Source of the DNA: an uncultured Prochlorococcus sp. | GTDB lineage: Bacteria > Cyanobacteriota > Cyanobacteriia > PCC-6307 > Cyanobiaceae | Direction of reading: 5' to 3' | DNA length: 64,000 nucleotides | Assembly: GCA_902565305.1 (NCBI GenBank) | Contig: CACFEJ010000005.1 | Location: 1-64,000 of the forward strand | Notes under the pieces: model-generated | Told to the model about the DNA's origin: nothing | The model's input: the letters and a program-made list of their open reading frames with translations, nothing else | Databases searched by the model: none | Shown: positions 31,768 through 39,887 of the stretch, piece after piece | How positions within the stretch are numbered: the first letter of the stretch is position 1 | Layout: the number at the start of each line of letters is the position of its first letter | Program-made: the position numbers and the translations under genes

Positions 31768-32718
31768 TTAATTAATAAAATATTTTTCTTGAATGAGATC
31801 ATTTAATTTATTTAAATCCATTTGCAATGAATCGATTGCCTCATGTAAACCATCATTTATTATATCTTCAATTCTGATATAACTCCACTTTGCTTTAAGC
31901 AAACCTCTCATGCATTCTAATTCTGAAGGATTTTCAGTAGATGGAGAGGTATCTATTGTTTTAAGAGTATTGCTTATCCCATCAAGACAGTATCTTACTG
32001 ATCTAGGAAAAATTGGATCAAGTAAAAGAAATCTCGCAACTGAATTAGGCTTTATAGAATTTTGCACTGCTTTCCTAAACATTTGATAAGCTCCAGCTGA
32101 ACGTAAAAGTGCTATCCATTGCAGCTCATCAAGAACTCCTCCAAGTTCATCTAAGCTGGGTAGGAGTAAATAATATTTAACATCTAAAATTCTTGATGTT
32201 TTGTCAGCTCTTTCGATCAATCTTCCAAGAATGCTAAATCTCCAAGCGAGGTCTTTGCTTAGAGTCGCATCTGTAATTCCATAAAAAAGCTGACATTCCC
32301 TCCTTATCTCACTTAATTGTTCTTGTCTTGGTTTATTCCATATTGCTTCTCCTTCTTGCATATTCCAATATAAAATATTTATCTGTTCCCACATTTCGGT
32401 GGTCATGACATCTCTGATTTGTCGTGCATTTTCTCTTGCCATTTGAATGCAAGAAATTATACTGTTTGGGTTTAAACGATCTCTTATTAAAAAATTAATA
32501 ACGTCATCAGGTTTTTTCTCTGGGAATCTTTTATCAAAAGATTCTCTATCACTTGAAGCATCAATTAAGGGGAGCCAAGGCTCTGCACTTCCTGGCGGAC
32601 AATCTAATGACATTGCTTCACTTACTTCCACAAAACGAGATATGTTTTCTGCACGTTCTAAATAACGATTGATCCAATAAAGAGATTCTGCTACACGACT
32701 TAAAAGCATATTATTCAC
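31768..32718 (-). CDS. Alpha-E domain protein
   Basis: A 316-residue all-helical protein of the DUF403/alpha-E family. The N-terminal LLSRVAESLYWINRYLERAE is diagnostic. The biochemical role is unknown; it probably scaffolds the ATP-grasp ligase and transglutaminase. It overlaps the upstream ATP-grasp gene by 8 nt. Confidence 0.92.
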   Translation of the reverse strand: MNNMLLSRVAESLYWINRYLERAENISRFVEVSEAMSLDCPPGSAEPWLPLIDASSDRESFDKRFPEKKPDDVINFLIRDRLNPNSIISCIQMARENARQIRDVMTTEMWEQINILYWNMQEGEAIWNKPRQEQLSEIRRECQLFYGITDATLSKDLAWRFSILGRLIERADKTSRILDVKYYLLLPSLDELGGVLDELQWIALLRSAGAYQMFRKAVQNSIKPNSVARFLLLDPIFPRSVRYCLDGISNTLKTIDTSPSTENPSELECMRGLLKAKWSYIRIEDIINDGLHEAIDSLQMDLNKLNDLIQEKYFIN

Positions 32719-34153
32719 CTACAACCCATGTATCTTTGCATCCTCCACCTTGAGAAGAATTAACGACTAGTGATCCTTTTTTTAATGCTACCCGCGTAAG
32801 CCCGCCTGGGCTAACCCATGAATCTTTTCCTCTTAAGATATATGGTCTTAAATCAACATGACATGGATATAGTTCTCCTTCACATAACGATGGCACAGTA
32901 GATAATTCTAATGTTGGTTGTGCTATGAAATTTCTAGGATTTTTTTTAATTTTATTAGCGAATTCTTCTATCTCACTCGTTGTTGAGTGAGGGCCAATTA
33001 ACATTCCATACCCCCCAGCTTCTGCGACAGACTTAACAACAAGTTTTGATAAATTTTCTAGAACATATTCTCGATCCTTTTGATAATGACAAATATACGT
33101 TTCTACATTTTTAATAATAATTTCTTCATCAAGATAATATTTAATCATTTTTGGAACAAAAGAATAAATCATTTTGTCATCTGCTATGCCAGTCCCAGGA
33201 GCATTTGCTAAAGCAACATGACCTGCCTTAAAAACATCAAGTAATCCGCTAACACCAAGGCAAGAATCTTTTCTGAAATTAAGAGGATCTAAGAAATCAT
33301 CATCAATTCGCCTGTAAATGACATCTACTCTTTTTAATCCTGAGGTAGTTTTTAAATATACATAATCATCATTACAAACTAAGTCATGACCCTGAACTAA
33401 TTGAATGCCCATTTCTTGAGCTAAATAACTATGCTCAAAATAAGCACTATTAAAAATTCCTGGAGTTAGCAGCACTATCTTGGGAGTGTCAGTCCAAACA
33501 GCAAGTTCTTGAAGAGTTTTTAAAAGATATGATGGATATTCGTCAATTGGTTTTACTATTCTTCCTGAGAAAAGATTAGGAAAAATATTTTTCATAACTA
33601 ATCTATTTTCTAAAAAATAAGCAACCCCAGAAGGGCACCTTAAATTATCTTCTAAAACATGCCAATCTCCTCTTCTATCCCTTATTAAATCAAGTCCCGA
33701 AATTTGACACCATTTATTTAGTGGAGGTTTGAAACCTATCATCTGAGGTCTCCAACCTTCTGAACTCTCTATTAATTCTCTTGGAATTATTCCATCATTT
33801 ATTATTTTTTGAGAATTATAAATATCATCTAGGAATAAATCAATCGCCTCAAGCCTTTGTTTTAGGCCTTTTTCTAACGTTACCCAATCATCTTTACTAA
33901 TTATTCTGGGAAGTGGATCAAAAGGTAATATTCTCTCAGTACCTTTTAAACCAGTATCGTTTAATCTAAAAGTTGCACCATGTCTTAGTAATAATTTTTT
34001 TGCGGCAGAGTGATTCCTGTTTAATTCTTCAAGTCCCATATTATTTAAAGATGAAAGAAGAGGAATCAATATTTCTCTAGCAGAGTTAACATTGTCCTTA
34101 AAATATTCATCAAAGCTATTTTTAGGCTGATAACTTGAAAACATATATTTCAT
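32711..34153 (-). CDS. Circularly permuted type 2 ATP-grasp protein
   Basis: A 480-residue ATP-grasp ligase of the circularly permuted class (DUF404/DUF407 type), with blocks GWRPQMIGFKPPLNKWCQ, LVQGHDLVCND, VLEDNLRCPSGVAY and a C-terminal HVDLRPYILRG. It probably forms amide bonds between a peptide or amino acid and a carboxylate. It is first in the operon with alpha-E and transglutaminase, and is 128 nt from the divergent 78-aa gene. Confidence 0.92.
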   Translation of the reverse strand: MKYMFSSYQPKNSFDEYFKDNVNSAREILIPLLSSLNNMGLEELNRNHSAAKKLLLRHGATFRLNDTGLKGTERILPFDPLPRIISKDDWVTLEKGLKQRLEAIDLFLDDIYNSQKIINDGIIPRELIESSEGWRPQMIGFKPPLNKWCQISGLDLIRDRRGDWHVLEDNLRCPSGVAYFLENRLVMKNIFPNLFSGRIVKPIDEYPSYLLKTLQELAVWTDTPKIVLLTPGIFNSAYFEHSYLAQEMGIQLVQGHDLVCNDDYVYLKTTSGLKRVDVIYRRIDDDFLDPLNFRKDSCLGVSGLLDVFKAGHVALANAPGTGIADDKMIYSFVPKMIKYYLDEEIIIKNVETYICHYQKDREYVLENLSKLVVKSVAEAGGYGMLIGPHSTTSEIEEFANKIKKNPRNFIAQPTLELSTVPSLCEGELYPCHVDLRPYILRGKDSWVSPGGLTRVALKKGSLVVNSSQGGGCKDTWVVGE

Positions 34154-34281
34154 CGTTTAGTAACTTTTACTTTAGCTTTATATCTTTATTCGTATTTATG
34201 GCTACCAAAAAAAATATCTCTTGATTAGATCTATATCATTATTTTGATCATTGAAGTATATTTCTTAAAAATCTAAAAAGC

Positions 34282-34518
34282 ATGAGTTCTAGTAATTGGC
34301 AATTTGTTTTTTTTAGATATTTCGCAAGCTTTCTTTTTATCCTCTCTCATAGTTTGCTGGTTCTTGATCATCTACCAGTAGGGGCGGCACTTCACGGACT
34401 TGGGGAAGTTTTTATTGCGCCTTGGGCTTTTAGGGAAAGAGCATGGGATCTTGTTGTTATTGCAGTTTTATTTTTCTTCTTCGATATCTGGGGACTTATA
34501 AACACTCCTTGGAATTAA
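34282..34518 (+). CDS. Conserved small membrane protein
   Basis: A 78-residue protein with two to three hydrophobic segments separated by the conserved-looking DHLPVGAALHGLGEVFIAPW loop and ending WGLINTPWN. Aromatic residues flank each helix. It looks like a conserved picocyanobacterial membrane protein, but I cannot name a function. Confidence 0.72.
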   Translation: MSSSNWQFVFFRYFASFLFILSHSLLVLDHLPVGAALHGLGEVFIAPWAFRERAWDLVVIAVLFFFFDIWGLINTPWN

Positions 34519-34562
34519 CTGATATTATTTATTTACTAATTCTGGGAAAATCATATTAAAAA

Positions 34563-34784
34563 ATGAATTCTTATTTTAATCAAATTTATAAAATAATTTT
34601 TCTTTTATTACTTACGAATAGTTCCAGTTTATATGCGCATAATTTATTTAATGGTGGTTGCAATGAACATTGTGGGCAAAAAGTTAAAGTAATAAGTAAT
34701 AAAAACAAATTAAAAAAAATTAATGATCAAATAAATATTGAAAGTAAAAATTCTTGTTTAAATAAATCACTTTGTAGAGGTTGA
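34563..34784 (+). CDS. Small secreted Cys/His protein
   Basis: A 73-residue protein with a signal peptide (cleavage near LYA-HN). The mature part starts HNLFNGGCNEHCGQ, is Lys-rich, and ends with a C-x5-C pair (SCLNKSLC). The layout of signal peptide, GGC-x2-H and a terminal Cys pair is shared with the small protein at 48448-48633, so the two may be paralogues that bind metal or form disulfides in the periplasm. Confidence 0.65.
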   Translation: MNSYFNQIYKIIFLLLLTNSSSLYAHNLFNGGCNEHCGQKVKVISNKNKLKKINDQINIESKNSCLNKSLCRG

Positions 34785-34808
34785 CCTCTTTAGATTTTTT
34801 TAATTGTT

Positions 34809-35084
34809 TTATGAAGTTTGTTCTTTGATAATTATCATTAAATTACCATTTGCTTGATAATTTTTATTAGGAGGATTTATTTGATTTTTAATTAAAAAAA
34901 TAAAAGTATAAATCAACGGTAGAAGTAATGATGAAGCAGCAACTAAAGCGATTATCTGGTTTAACCTAATATATGGTTTTTTTACGAGATCCTCTCCGCA
35001 TAATCCACAAATCAAATTACCTTTTAAGGATTGTTTTTGAAATTGATATTTAGGATTGCAATATGGGCAATAATATCGAACCAT
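34809..35084 (-). CDS. Zinc-ribbon membrane protein
   Basis: A 91-residue protein with an N-terminal zinc ribbon (CPYC at residues 6-9 and CGLC at 31-34 or so) and one transmembrane helix near residues 48-68. The ribbon probably faces the cytosol. No function known. It has its own start just left of the 35.15-kb terminator. Confidence 0.7.
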   Translation of the reverse strand: MVRYYCPYCNPKYQFQKQSLKGNLICGLCGEDLVKKPYIRLNQIIALVAASSLLLPLIYTFIFLIKNQINPPNKNYQANGNLMIIIKEQTS

Positions 35085-35141
35085 TTTTAAATTTTATTGT
35101 TTTAATCATTATCTATAAAACTAGAAGAAAGTCACCTTATT

Positions 35142-35174
35142 AAAAAAAGAGGGCTAATTTAAGCCCTCTTTTAT
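35142..35174 (-). terminator. Rho-independent terminator (symmetric)
   Basis: An 11-bp stem AAAAGAGGGCT / AGCCCTCTTTT with a 6-nt loop, flanked by A and T runs, so it can act on either strand. No plus-strand gene ends near it, and the minus-strand zinc-ribbon gene starts to its left. It therefore most likely ends a minus-strand transcript coming from about 35.45 kb. Confidence 0.85.
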
Positions 35175-35267
35175 CTCTTACTTATATTTTTTACTGAAGT
35201 TATTAACGCACCTAAATCATGGATCCTTGTTGCTAACTTCTTTTAAGCTAATGCTCACCAAAATTAA

Positions 35268-35357
35268 CTAATTGTCTTTAACTGGGGCAAAAACTCTAGA
35301 ATTAAGCTTGTTTCTTAAAGGGCACCTAAACGATGCAGAAGAAGGAAGCTTAGACAT
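35268..35357 (-). CDS. Candidate 29-residue peptide gene
   Basis: An ATG-initiated ORF of 29 codons encoding a basic peptide beginning MSKLPSSASFRCPLRNK and ending VFAPVKDN. It lies between a promoter-like element and a strong terminator on the same strand. There is no clear Shine-Dalgarno site directly before it. It may instead be part of a non-coding RNA. Weakly supported as coding. Confidence 0.3.
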   Translation of the reverse strand: MSKLPSSASFRCPLRNKLNSRVFAPVKDN

Positions 35358-35398
35358 TAATAAAAAATAATTGGAGCAGTTAATTAAATTAGTTCGGT

Positions 35399-35431
35399 TT
35401 ATTCCGAAATTTCAGGCAGGCTATCGATCAT
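35399..35431 (-). CDS. Candidate 10-residue leader peptide with perfect Shine-Dalgarno
   Basis: The ATG at 35431 is preceded by AGGAGG (35441-35446) with a 9-nt spacer and opens a ten-codon ORF, MIDSLPEISE. Perfect Shine-Dalgarno sites are uncommon in this genome, which makes the arrangement noteworthy. It may be a leader peptide for the 29-codon ORF downstream. Confidence 0.3.
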   Translation of the reverse strand: MIDSLPEISE

Positions 35432-35643
35432 TTTGAAAGACCTCCTAGAACTCAACAATATAAAATTAGGAAAATATTTCTCTAAAGACAATCCGTTTTT
35501 ATACGCATTGCTTTTTAATTAAAAATGTCCGAGAGTAGTAATCAATCGTGCTAATTTTTTGAGATATTTTTAGTAAGTTTTGCTTATTTCTTTTGATATT
35601 TAATTCGTCTATCTTAATTTTAAATAATTGAGGAAATCTTTTA

Positions 35644-35799
35644 TGAATCATTCGAAAGAAGTTAGTAAAACTGATAAATCAAATCCCATAGACGAATATT
35701 TCCAATGTCTCTCATATTGCGATATTCACCCAAAAGGGATAGACAATGACTGTGAGGTCATTTGTATGGAAAGACATTTAAAAGCAAACTATTGGTAAT
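35644..35799 (+). CDS. Small Cys-rich conserved hypothetical protein
   Basis: A 51-residue ORF with ATG at 35644 preceded by GAGGAA. The protein carries four Cys and one His in the pattern CLSYC-DIHPKG-DCEVIC, which suggests metal binding or a disulfide-rich fold. It is convergent with the WD40 gene at the edge of the zinc locus. Not recognised further. Confidence 0.6.
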
Positions 35800-35816
35800 T
35801 AATAAATTTCTACTTT

Positions 35817-36890
35817 TTACTTAAATCCCTTTGAAAAAAGGTTAGTACGAACTTTAAATTTCCATACATTTACAATACCTTTTGCATTAACTGCTGCAAG
35901 TGCACAATCATCAGGTCTCCATGATATTGCCCCTACCAAATCTCCGGCGAATGCAGCCCCAACTGGGTCTCCATTGCCGTCATTTTTTAAGAAACTTGCG
36001 ACAACAGAACCATCCCTAGATCCTGAGGCTACAAGCATACCTTTATTTGAAAAGGCTAAGCTCGAAATAGGTTCTGTATGGTGACATAGCTCTCCTGGCA
36101 TAGTCCCTTCTGGACCATTGCCAATAAAGCTCCATACTGTAATTCTTTCACTCCCGCTAGTCGCTAATAATTTTCCGCTGTCATCAAAAGAAAGGTGACT
36201 TGGTTTCCCAGGGTATCCAGTCATTTCAGCATCCATTCCTGTTGAACGTCTCCAAAAATGAACTGAATTGTCTTGACTCCCACAGGCGACTATATCTCCA
36301 TCAGGGCTTAATTCCATAGAAACCAATGATCCTTGCCACTCGAGTTTTTGATTCGTTTTGTTATTTACTATGTCAAAGAATGTCACTCTGCCATAGCATG
36401 CAGTTGCTAGCTCATTTTTATTTGACCATGTTATTGCACTTACTGTACTTGGATGATCTTCTGAGATCCATTTCTCTTCACCAATTTCATTAAAAACATA
36501 TACTTTTTTTGAGGAAGCTATCGCTAGAAATAAACCGTCATTAGACCACTTGAGATGTTCTACCCAACCCTTACCAAGATCAAGTGTTTTAATAACTTTA
36601 CCTTCGTGGCAATTACAAATTTGAACATTTCCATCCTGACCTGATGTTGCAAAAATTTCACCCTCTGGATGAATGGCCATTGCTAATAGACCACCGGAGT
36701 GTGTATTTTCTTTTTTCCAAATAATTTTTCCAGTATCTCCTTCGAACGAAAAAAGACCTCCTGCCACGTCGCCAACAATAAATTGTTTTCCTTTAAGAGC
36801 CCAGCCACATGCTATGGCGTAATCGTTAACTTCAGCAGTCCATCCTTCATGGAACATGCCTCTTGGGCTAAATGGTTCTATATCAGGCAT
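35817..36890 (-). CDS. WD40-repeat protein of the zinc locus
   Basis: A 357-residue beta-propeller of about seven WD40 repeats (for example HPEGEIFATSGQDGNVQIC and SNKGMLVASGSRDGSV). There is no signal peptide, so it is cytosolic. It overlaps the upstream cobW-type gene by 13 nt, so the two are translated from one mRNA, and a role in zinc handling or a scaffold for the CobW GTPase is inferred. No catalytic domain is attached. Confidence 0.88.
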   Translation of the reverse strand: MPDIEPFSPRGMFHEGWTAEVNDYAIACGWALKGKQFIVGDVAGGLFSFEGDTGKIIWKKENTHSGGLLAMAIHPEGEIFATSGQDGNVQICNCHEGKVIKTLDLGKGWVEHLKWSNDGLFLAIASSKKVYVFNEIGEEKWISEDHPSTVSAITWSNKNELATACYGRVTFFDIVNNKTNQKLEWQGSLVSMELSPDGDIVACGSQDNSVHFWRRSTGMDAEMTGYPGKPSHLSFDDSGKLLATSGSERITVWSFIGNGPEGTMPGELCHHTEPISSLAFSNKGMLVASGSRDGSVVASFLKNDGNGDPVGAAFAGDLVGAISWRPDDCALAAVNAKGIVNVWKFKVRTNLFSKGFK

Positions 36891-38227
36891 TTATCAAAGC
36901 CTTCTTGCATTTCTTTTTCATTTAAATTTCTACCTATAAAAACAAGTTGATTTCTACGAGGTTCGTTACCCCATTCTTTATCAGGTTGTGCAGTAAATAA
37001 CATGTGAACTCCCTGGAAAACTATTCTCCTTGGGTTACCTGAGTAACTTATGAAACCTTTAGTTCTGAATATATCAACTCCTTTTTCTGATAGAAGTCTT
37101 CCCATCCAAGTATTTAGTTTTTCTGGGTCAACATCTCCAAAACGCTCTATAGCAATTGAGCTTACTTCATCATCATGTTCGTGCTCTGCTTGCCAGAATC
37201 TTTCAGTATTAAAAGGAATCTCTTTATTTTCGTCACTTTTAATAACTTTCATATTGAATTCTTCAGCGGTGTGCTGTGTAAACAAACCTATTTTTGTTGG
37301 TTTTTCTATGTTCAGGATGAAGGATTTATTTCCTTTATCCTCCAATTTGAGATTTATATGTTCTCCATATTGGATGGTATTTCCAGGATCTAAACTATTA
37401 GCTTTTTCTGCATAAAGTCTCACGGAGGATTCAGCACCATCTTTAAGTTCCTCTTCACTCTCTCCTTGGTTAGAGAGGGCTACAAGAGACATTTCTGGAT
37501 CGGGTCCTTCTTCTAGCATTAATTCATATTTACCTGCATCAAGATCGTAAACACCTGTCCATTCAAAAGGATATTCTGGTTCAAGGAATGTTGGCCTGCG
37601 TTTAAGGATCTGATCAAGATCAAATGCACTTAGATTTAAGACTGTTTCAATTGGTACTTTGGCATTCTCGGCTCTAATAATTCGGGTCATTCGGTTCATA
37701 TCTCTCAATCTTGATTCAAGAGTATCTAGTGCATCATCAGAGACTAAATCAGTTTTATTAAGGACAAGAACATCTGCAAATGCCACTTGTTCTGAACTTT
37801 CATCACTCCTGCCTAACTGTTGATCAATGTGGGCAGCATCAACTAAAGTCACAATTCCATCAAGAGTGAATTCAGAACTAATCTCTTCATCCATGAAAAA
37901 TGTCTGAGCAACTGGGCCTGGATCTGCTAATCCTGTAGTTTCTACTAAAACATAGTCGAACTTATCTCTTCTTTTCATAAGGTTGCCTAGGACTCTTATT
38001 AAATCGCCGCGAACAGTACAACAAATGCACCCGTTTGACATCTCAAAAACTTCTTCATCGGCATTAATTACGAGCCCTTGATCTATACCCACTTCACCGT
38101 ATTCATTTTCAATTACTGCTATTCTTTTCCCGTGCTCTTCACTCAATATTCTATTAAGCAAAGTAGTCTTCCCTGAACCTAAAAATCCAGTGAGAATTGT
38201 AACGGGAACTTTATCTTGGATGCTCAT
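36878..38227 (-). CDS. CobW-family GTPase (zinc metallochaperone type) with inserted domain
   Basis: A G3E GTPase of 449 aa. The Walker A motif GFLGSGKTT is at residues 14-22, the metal-binding CICC motif (NGCICCTVRG) has Cys67, Cys69 and Cys70, the G3 region includes ETTGLADPGP, and NKTD is at 157-160. The CobW C-terminal domain occupies about residues 365-449. Between the GTPase and the C-terminal domain lies an extra segment of about 105 residues (221-325) running from FEWTG to FTQHTAEEF, then a HEHDD cluster at 349-353. This segment matches one in ZnuA. It probably loads Zn into client proteins under zinc limitation. A Zur-box candidate lies about 50 nt upstream. Confidence 0.92.
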   Translation of the reverse strand: MSIQDKVPVTILTGFLGSGKTTLLNRILSEEHGKRIAVIENEYGEVGIDQGLVINADEEVFEMSNGCICCTVRGDLIRVLGNLMKRRDKFDYVLVETTGLADPGPVAQTFFMDEEISSEFTLDGIVTLVDAAHIDQQLGRSDESSEQVAFADVLVLNKTDLVSDDALDTLESRLRDMNRMTRIIRAENAKVPIETVLNLSAFDLDQILKRRPTFLEPEYPFEWTGVYDLDAGKYELMLEEGPDPEMSLVALSNQGESEEELKDGAESSVRLYAEKANSLDPGNTIQYGEHINLKLEDKGNKSFILNIEKPTKIGLFTQHTAEEFNMKVIKSDENKEIPFNTERFWQAEHEHDDEVSSIAIERFGDVDPEKLNTWMGRLLSEKGVDIFRTKGFISYSGNPRRIVFQGVHMLFTAQPDKEWGNEPRRNQLVFIGRNLNEKEMQEGFDKCLI

Positions 38228-38277
38228 TTACTGATTTTTACTAAATAAACAATAGTTTAATAATAGTAATAATTAGA

Positions 38278-38296
38278 AATGAAAACCGTTTTTATT
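38278..38296. promoter_or_regulatory. Candidate Zur box upstream of the cobW gene
   Basis: The 19-bp sequence AATGAAAACCGTTTTTATT matches the znuA/znuC intergenic element at 39869-39887 at 15 of 19 positions. It lies 51 nt before the cobW start. Zur binding is inferred from this similarity and from the locus. Confidence 0.5.
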
Positions 38297-38304
38297 AGAA
38301 AAAT

Positions 38305-39846
38305 TTAATCTGAAAGTTTGTACCATTCAGACTCAAGATTGGAGCCAGATTCTTTATCGCAGCTTCCACCTAATGAATCAACAATTGTACAAGTGTTGTG
38401 AACGGCTACTGAAACCGTATTACCATCCATCATCAATCCATCAACGAATATTTGATTAGAAGCTAAAGGAACTGAACTTTGTCTACTTAAGTTCCTTAAT
38501 AACTTGGATGCTGGAATTTGTTCAGGAAATATTGCCTGAACATTCTCTTCATCTAACATTTTTAAAGTAGAACTTATATTGTCTGGCCTTAAGCTTGAGG
38601 AGTCTCCAAGAAAGTCAAGTAAACTAATGGTTTCAAAACCAAATGCATCCCCATAGTATTCAACTGCTTTGTGTTTAGAGACAATTACTCTGTTTTCCTC
38701 AGGAATAGAGCTTACTTGTTCGACGATCCAACTATCTAAGCCTTCTAAGAGAGAATCAACTTTTTCGAATCTTTCAGTAATTAGTTTTCTGTCACCTCTA
38801 TTAAAAACTGAAATATCTTGCTTTAAGCCTTTGCTTATAAGATCTCCCATTTTTATGATGTTATGTGGATCATGCCAAACATGAGGATCTAGTCCTCCAT
38901 GGTCATGATGATGATGCCCCTCTCCTTCGTCTGGTACTTGTGCTATGGGTTCTACATCACTATTTGAAACGTCTTTAAAAAAGTGTTGAGTTGCTTCAAA
39001 CTCAAAAGGCATGTGTTCAGTAAAAAATATATACTGACCATCTTCTTTGATATCCACGTTAAAAACAGTACTTTCTTTTCTTTGATCAAAGTTAAGAACA
39101 AAAGCTTTATTACTGGCTATCAAAGTACCATCATTTTTTCTGCTTATTGAGTCTTTAGATCCCAATAGTTCTTTAGCTAAATCTTCGGATCCTTCTATGT
39201 CATTAGATTTGAGAATCACCATCTTCATTGCAGGATCTGCATATTCTCCATCGACTTTTTCAAATGACCATTTGTAAGAACCCTTAGAAAGTTGGAATTT
39301 GCCTGCCCATTCGAAAGCACCCTCAGCGTGATCATCATGTCCACCATGATCTGAGTGATCGTCGTGACCTCCATGATCAGAATGGTCATCTACCTTAGCT
39401 GAATGTTGAGCATGATCGTCATGTCCATCATGGTCTGAGTGATCATCATGACCTCCATGATCAGAATGATCATCTACGTCTATTGCACTAACACCTACAA
39501 CAACAGTATTCTTTTTATTTTCCCAATTTCTCATACTTGGAGTCATTTCTTTACCAAGAGTAAATACTTTGTCTGCGCTATTAAGTAATTGAGCTTGCCT
39601 TGGATTGATCTTTAAGTCATGAACATCTTGTTTTCTATCTACTAAGCATGTAACTTCGTCAGATGGTAATGCAATTGATTTAACTAAATCACAAACTAGT
39701 GGTTCTACTGCTACGTATGATTTTCCTTTAGCCATAACATCCTGCCCAAAACCAGAAAATATAATCGTTCCAGCGATTAGGGAATTTTTAATAATTGACT
39801 TACTCGAACTTGTTCTATTTGTTAAAAGTCTTTTAAAAATTGACAT
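38305..39846 (-). CDS. znuA: Zinc ABC transporter substrate-binding protein with His-rich loops and an extra domain
   Basis: The periplasmic ZnuA, binding Zn for ZnuBC. The N-terminal secretion segment is hydrophobic at about residues 20-38. The first metal-site His is in QDVHDLKINP (His76), and a second group is in LDPHVWHDPHN (residues 319-329). At 513 aa it is far longer than the usual 300. The extra part is a His/Asp-rich loop at 125-173 (two copies of a 28-residue unit), then a domain of about 107 residues at 178-284 (FEWAG to FTEHMPFEF), then a HHHHDH cluster at 311-316. It is divergent from znuC with a Zur-box candidate in the gap. Confidence 0.93.
   Translation of the reverse strand: MSIFKRLLTNRTSSSKSIIKNSLIAGTIIFSGFGQDVMAKGKSYVAVEPLVCDLVKSIALPSDEVTCLVDRKQDVHDLKINPRQAQLLNSADKVFTLGKEMTPSMRNWENKKNTVVVGVSAIDVDDHSDHGGHDDHSDHDGHDDHAQHSAKVDDHSDHGGHDDHSDHGGHDDHAEGAFEWAGKFQLSKGSYKWSFEKVDGEYADPAMKMVILKSNDIEGSEDLAKELLGSKDSISRKNDGTLIASNKAFVLNFDQRKESTVFNVDIKEDGQYIFFTEHMPFEFEATQHFFKDVSNSDVEPIAQVPDEGEGHHHHDHGGLDPHVWHDPHNIIKMGDLISKGLKQDISVFNRGDRKLITERFEKVDSLLEGLDSWIVEQVSSIPEENRVIVSKHKAVEYYGDAFGFETISLLDFLGDSSSLRPDNISSTLKMLDEENVQAIFPEQIPASKLLRNLSRQSSVPLASNQIFVDGLMMDGNTVSVAVHNTCTIVDSLGGSCDKESGSNLESEWYKLSD
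39328..39477 (-). repeat. 84-bp direct repeat encoding His/Asp-rich loop
   Basis: Two adjacent copies of an 84-bp unit inside znuA encode VDDHSDHGGHDDHSDH-type segments starting at residues 124 and 152. Each copy is itself built from shorter DHSDHGGH/DDH units. Such repeats can change copy number by slippage and set the zinc-buffering capacity of the loop. Confidence 0.85.
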
Positions 39847-39868
39847 GAAAAATAATTAAACTTTTAAA

Positions 39869-39887
39869 AATGATAATCATTTTCATT
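39869..39887. promoter_or_regulatory. Zur box between znuA and znuC
   Basis: AATGATAATCATTTTCATT is an imperfect palindrome of the Fur/Zur operator type (TGATAAT core). It is located 23 nt before the znuA start and 96 nt before the divergent znuC start, so one repressor dimer could control both directions. A zur gene lies 1 kb away. Confidence 0.75.

Larger units (their letters stand above)
35175..35643. other. Non-coding stretch between terminator and the 51-aa gene
   Basis: About 470 nt without a normal-sized gene. On the minus strand it holds a TATATT -10 candidate at 35457-35462, a perfect AGGAGG at 35441-35446 and two tiny ORFs (35399-35431 and 35268-35357), all leading into the terminator at 35142-35174. 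The part from about 35465 to 35643 is A+T rich and shows nothing else that I can support. Confidence 0.6.

Noticed and set aside
35271-35367. Plus-strand frame beginning TTG in the 35.3-kb gap (LTGAKTLELSLFLKGHL)
   Set aside because: It has only a TTG start, no ribosome site and no plus-strand terminator; the opposite strand has promoter, Shine-Dalgarno and terminator.
35175-35450. The terminator-bounded unit as tmRNA, 4.5S RNA, 6S RNA or RNase P RNA
   Set aside because: No tmRNA tag frame, no SRP GGAAG tetraloop, and none of the conserved RNase P blocks could be read in either strand.
37050-37415. Plus-strand 121-codon frame opposite cobW
   Set aside because: Antisense shadow of a strongly conserved gene; no start context or recognisable product.
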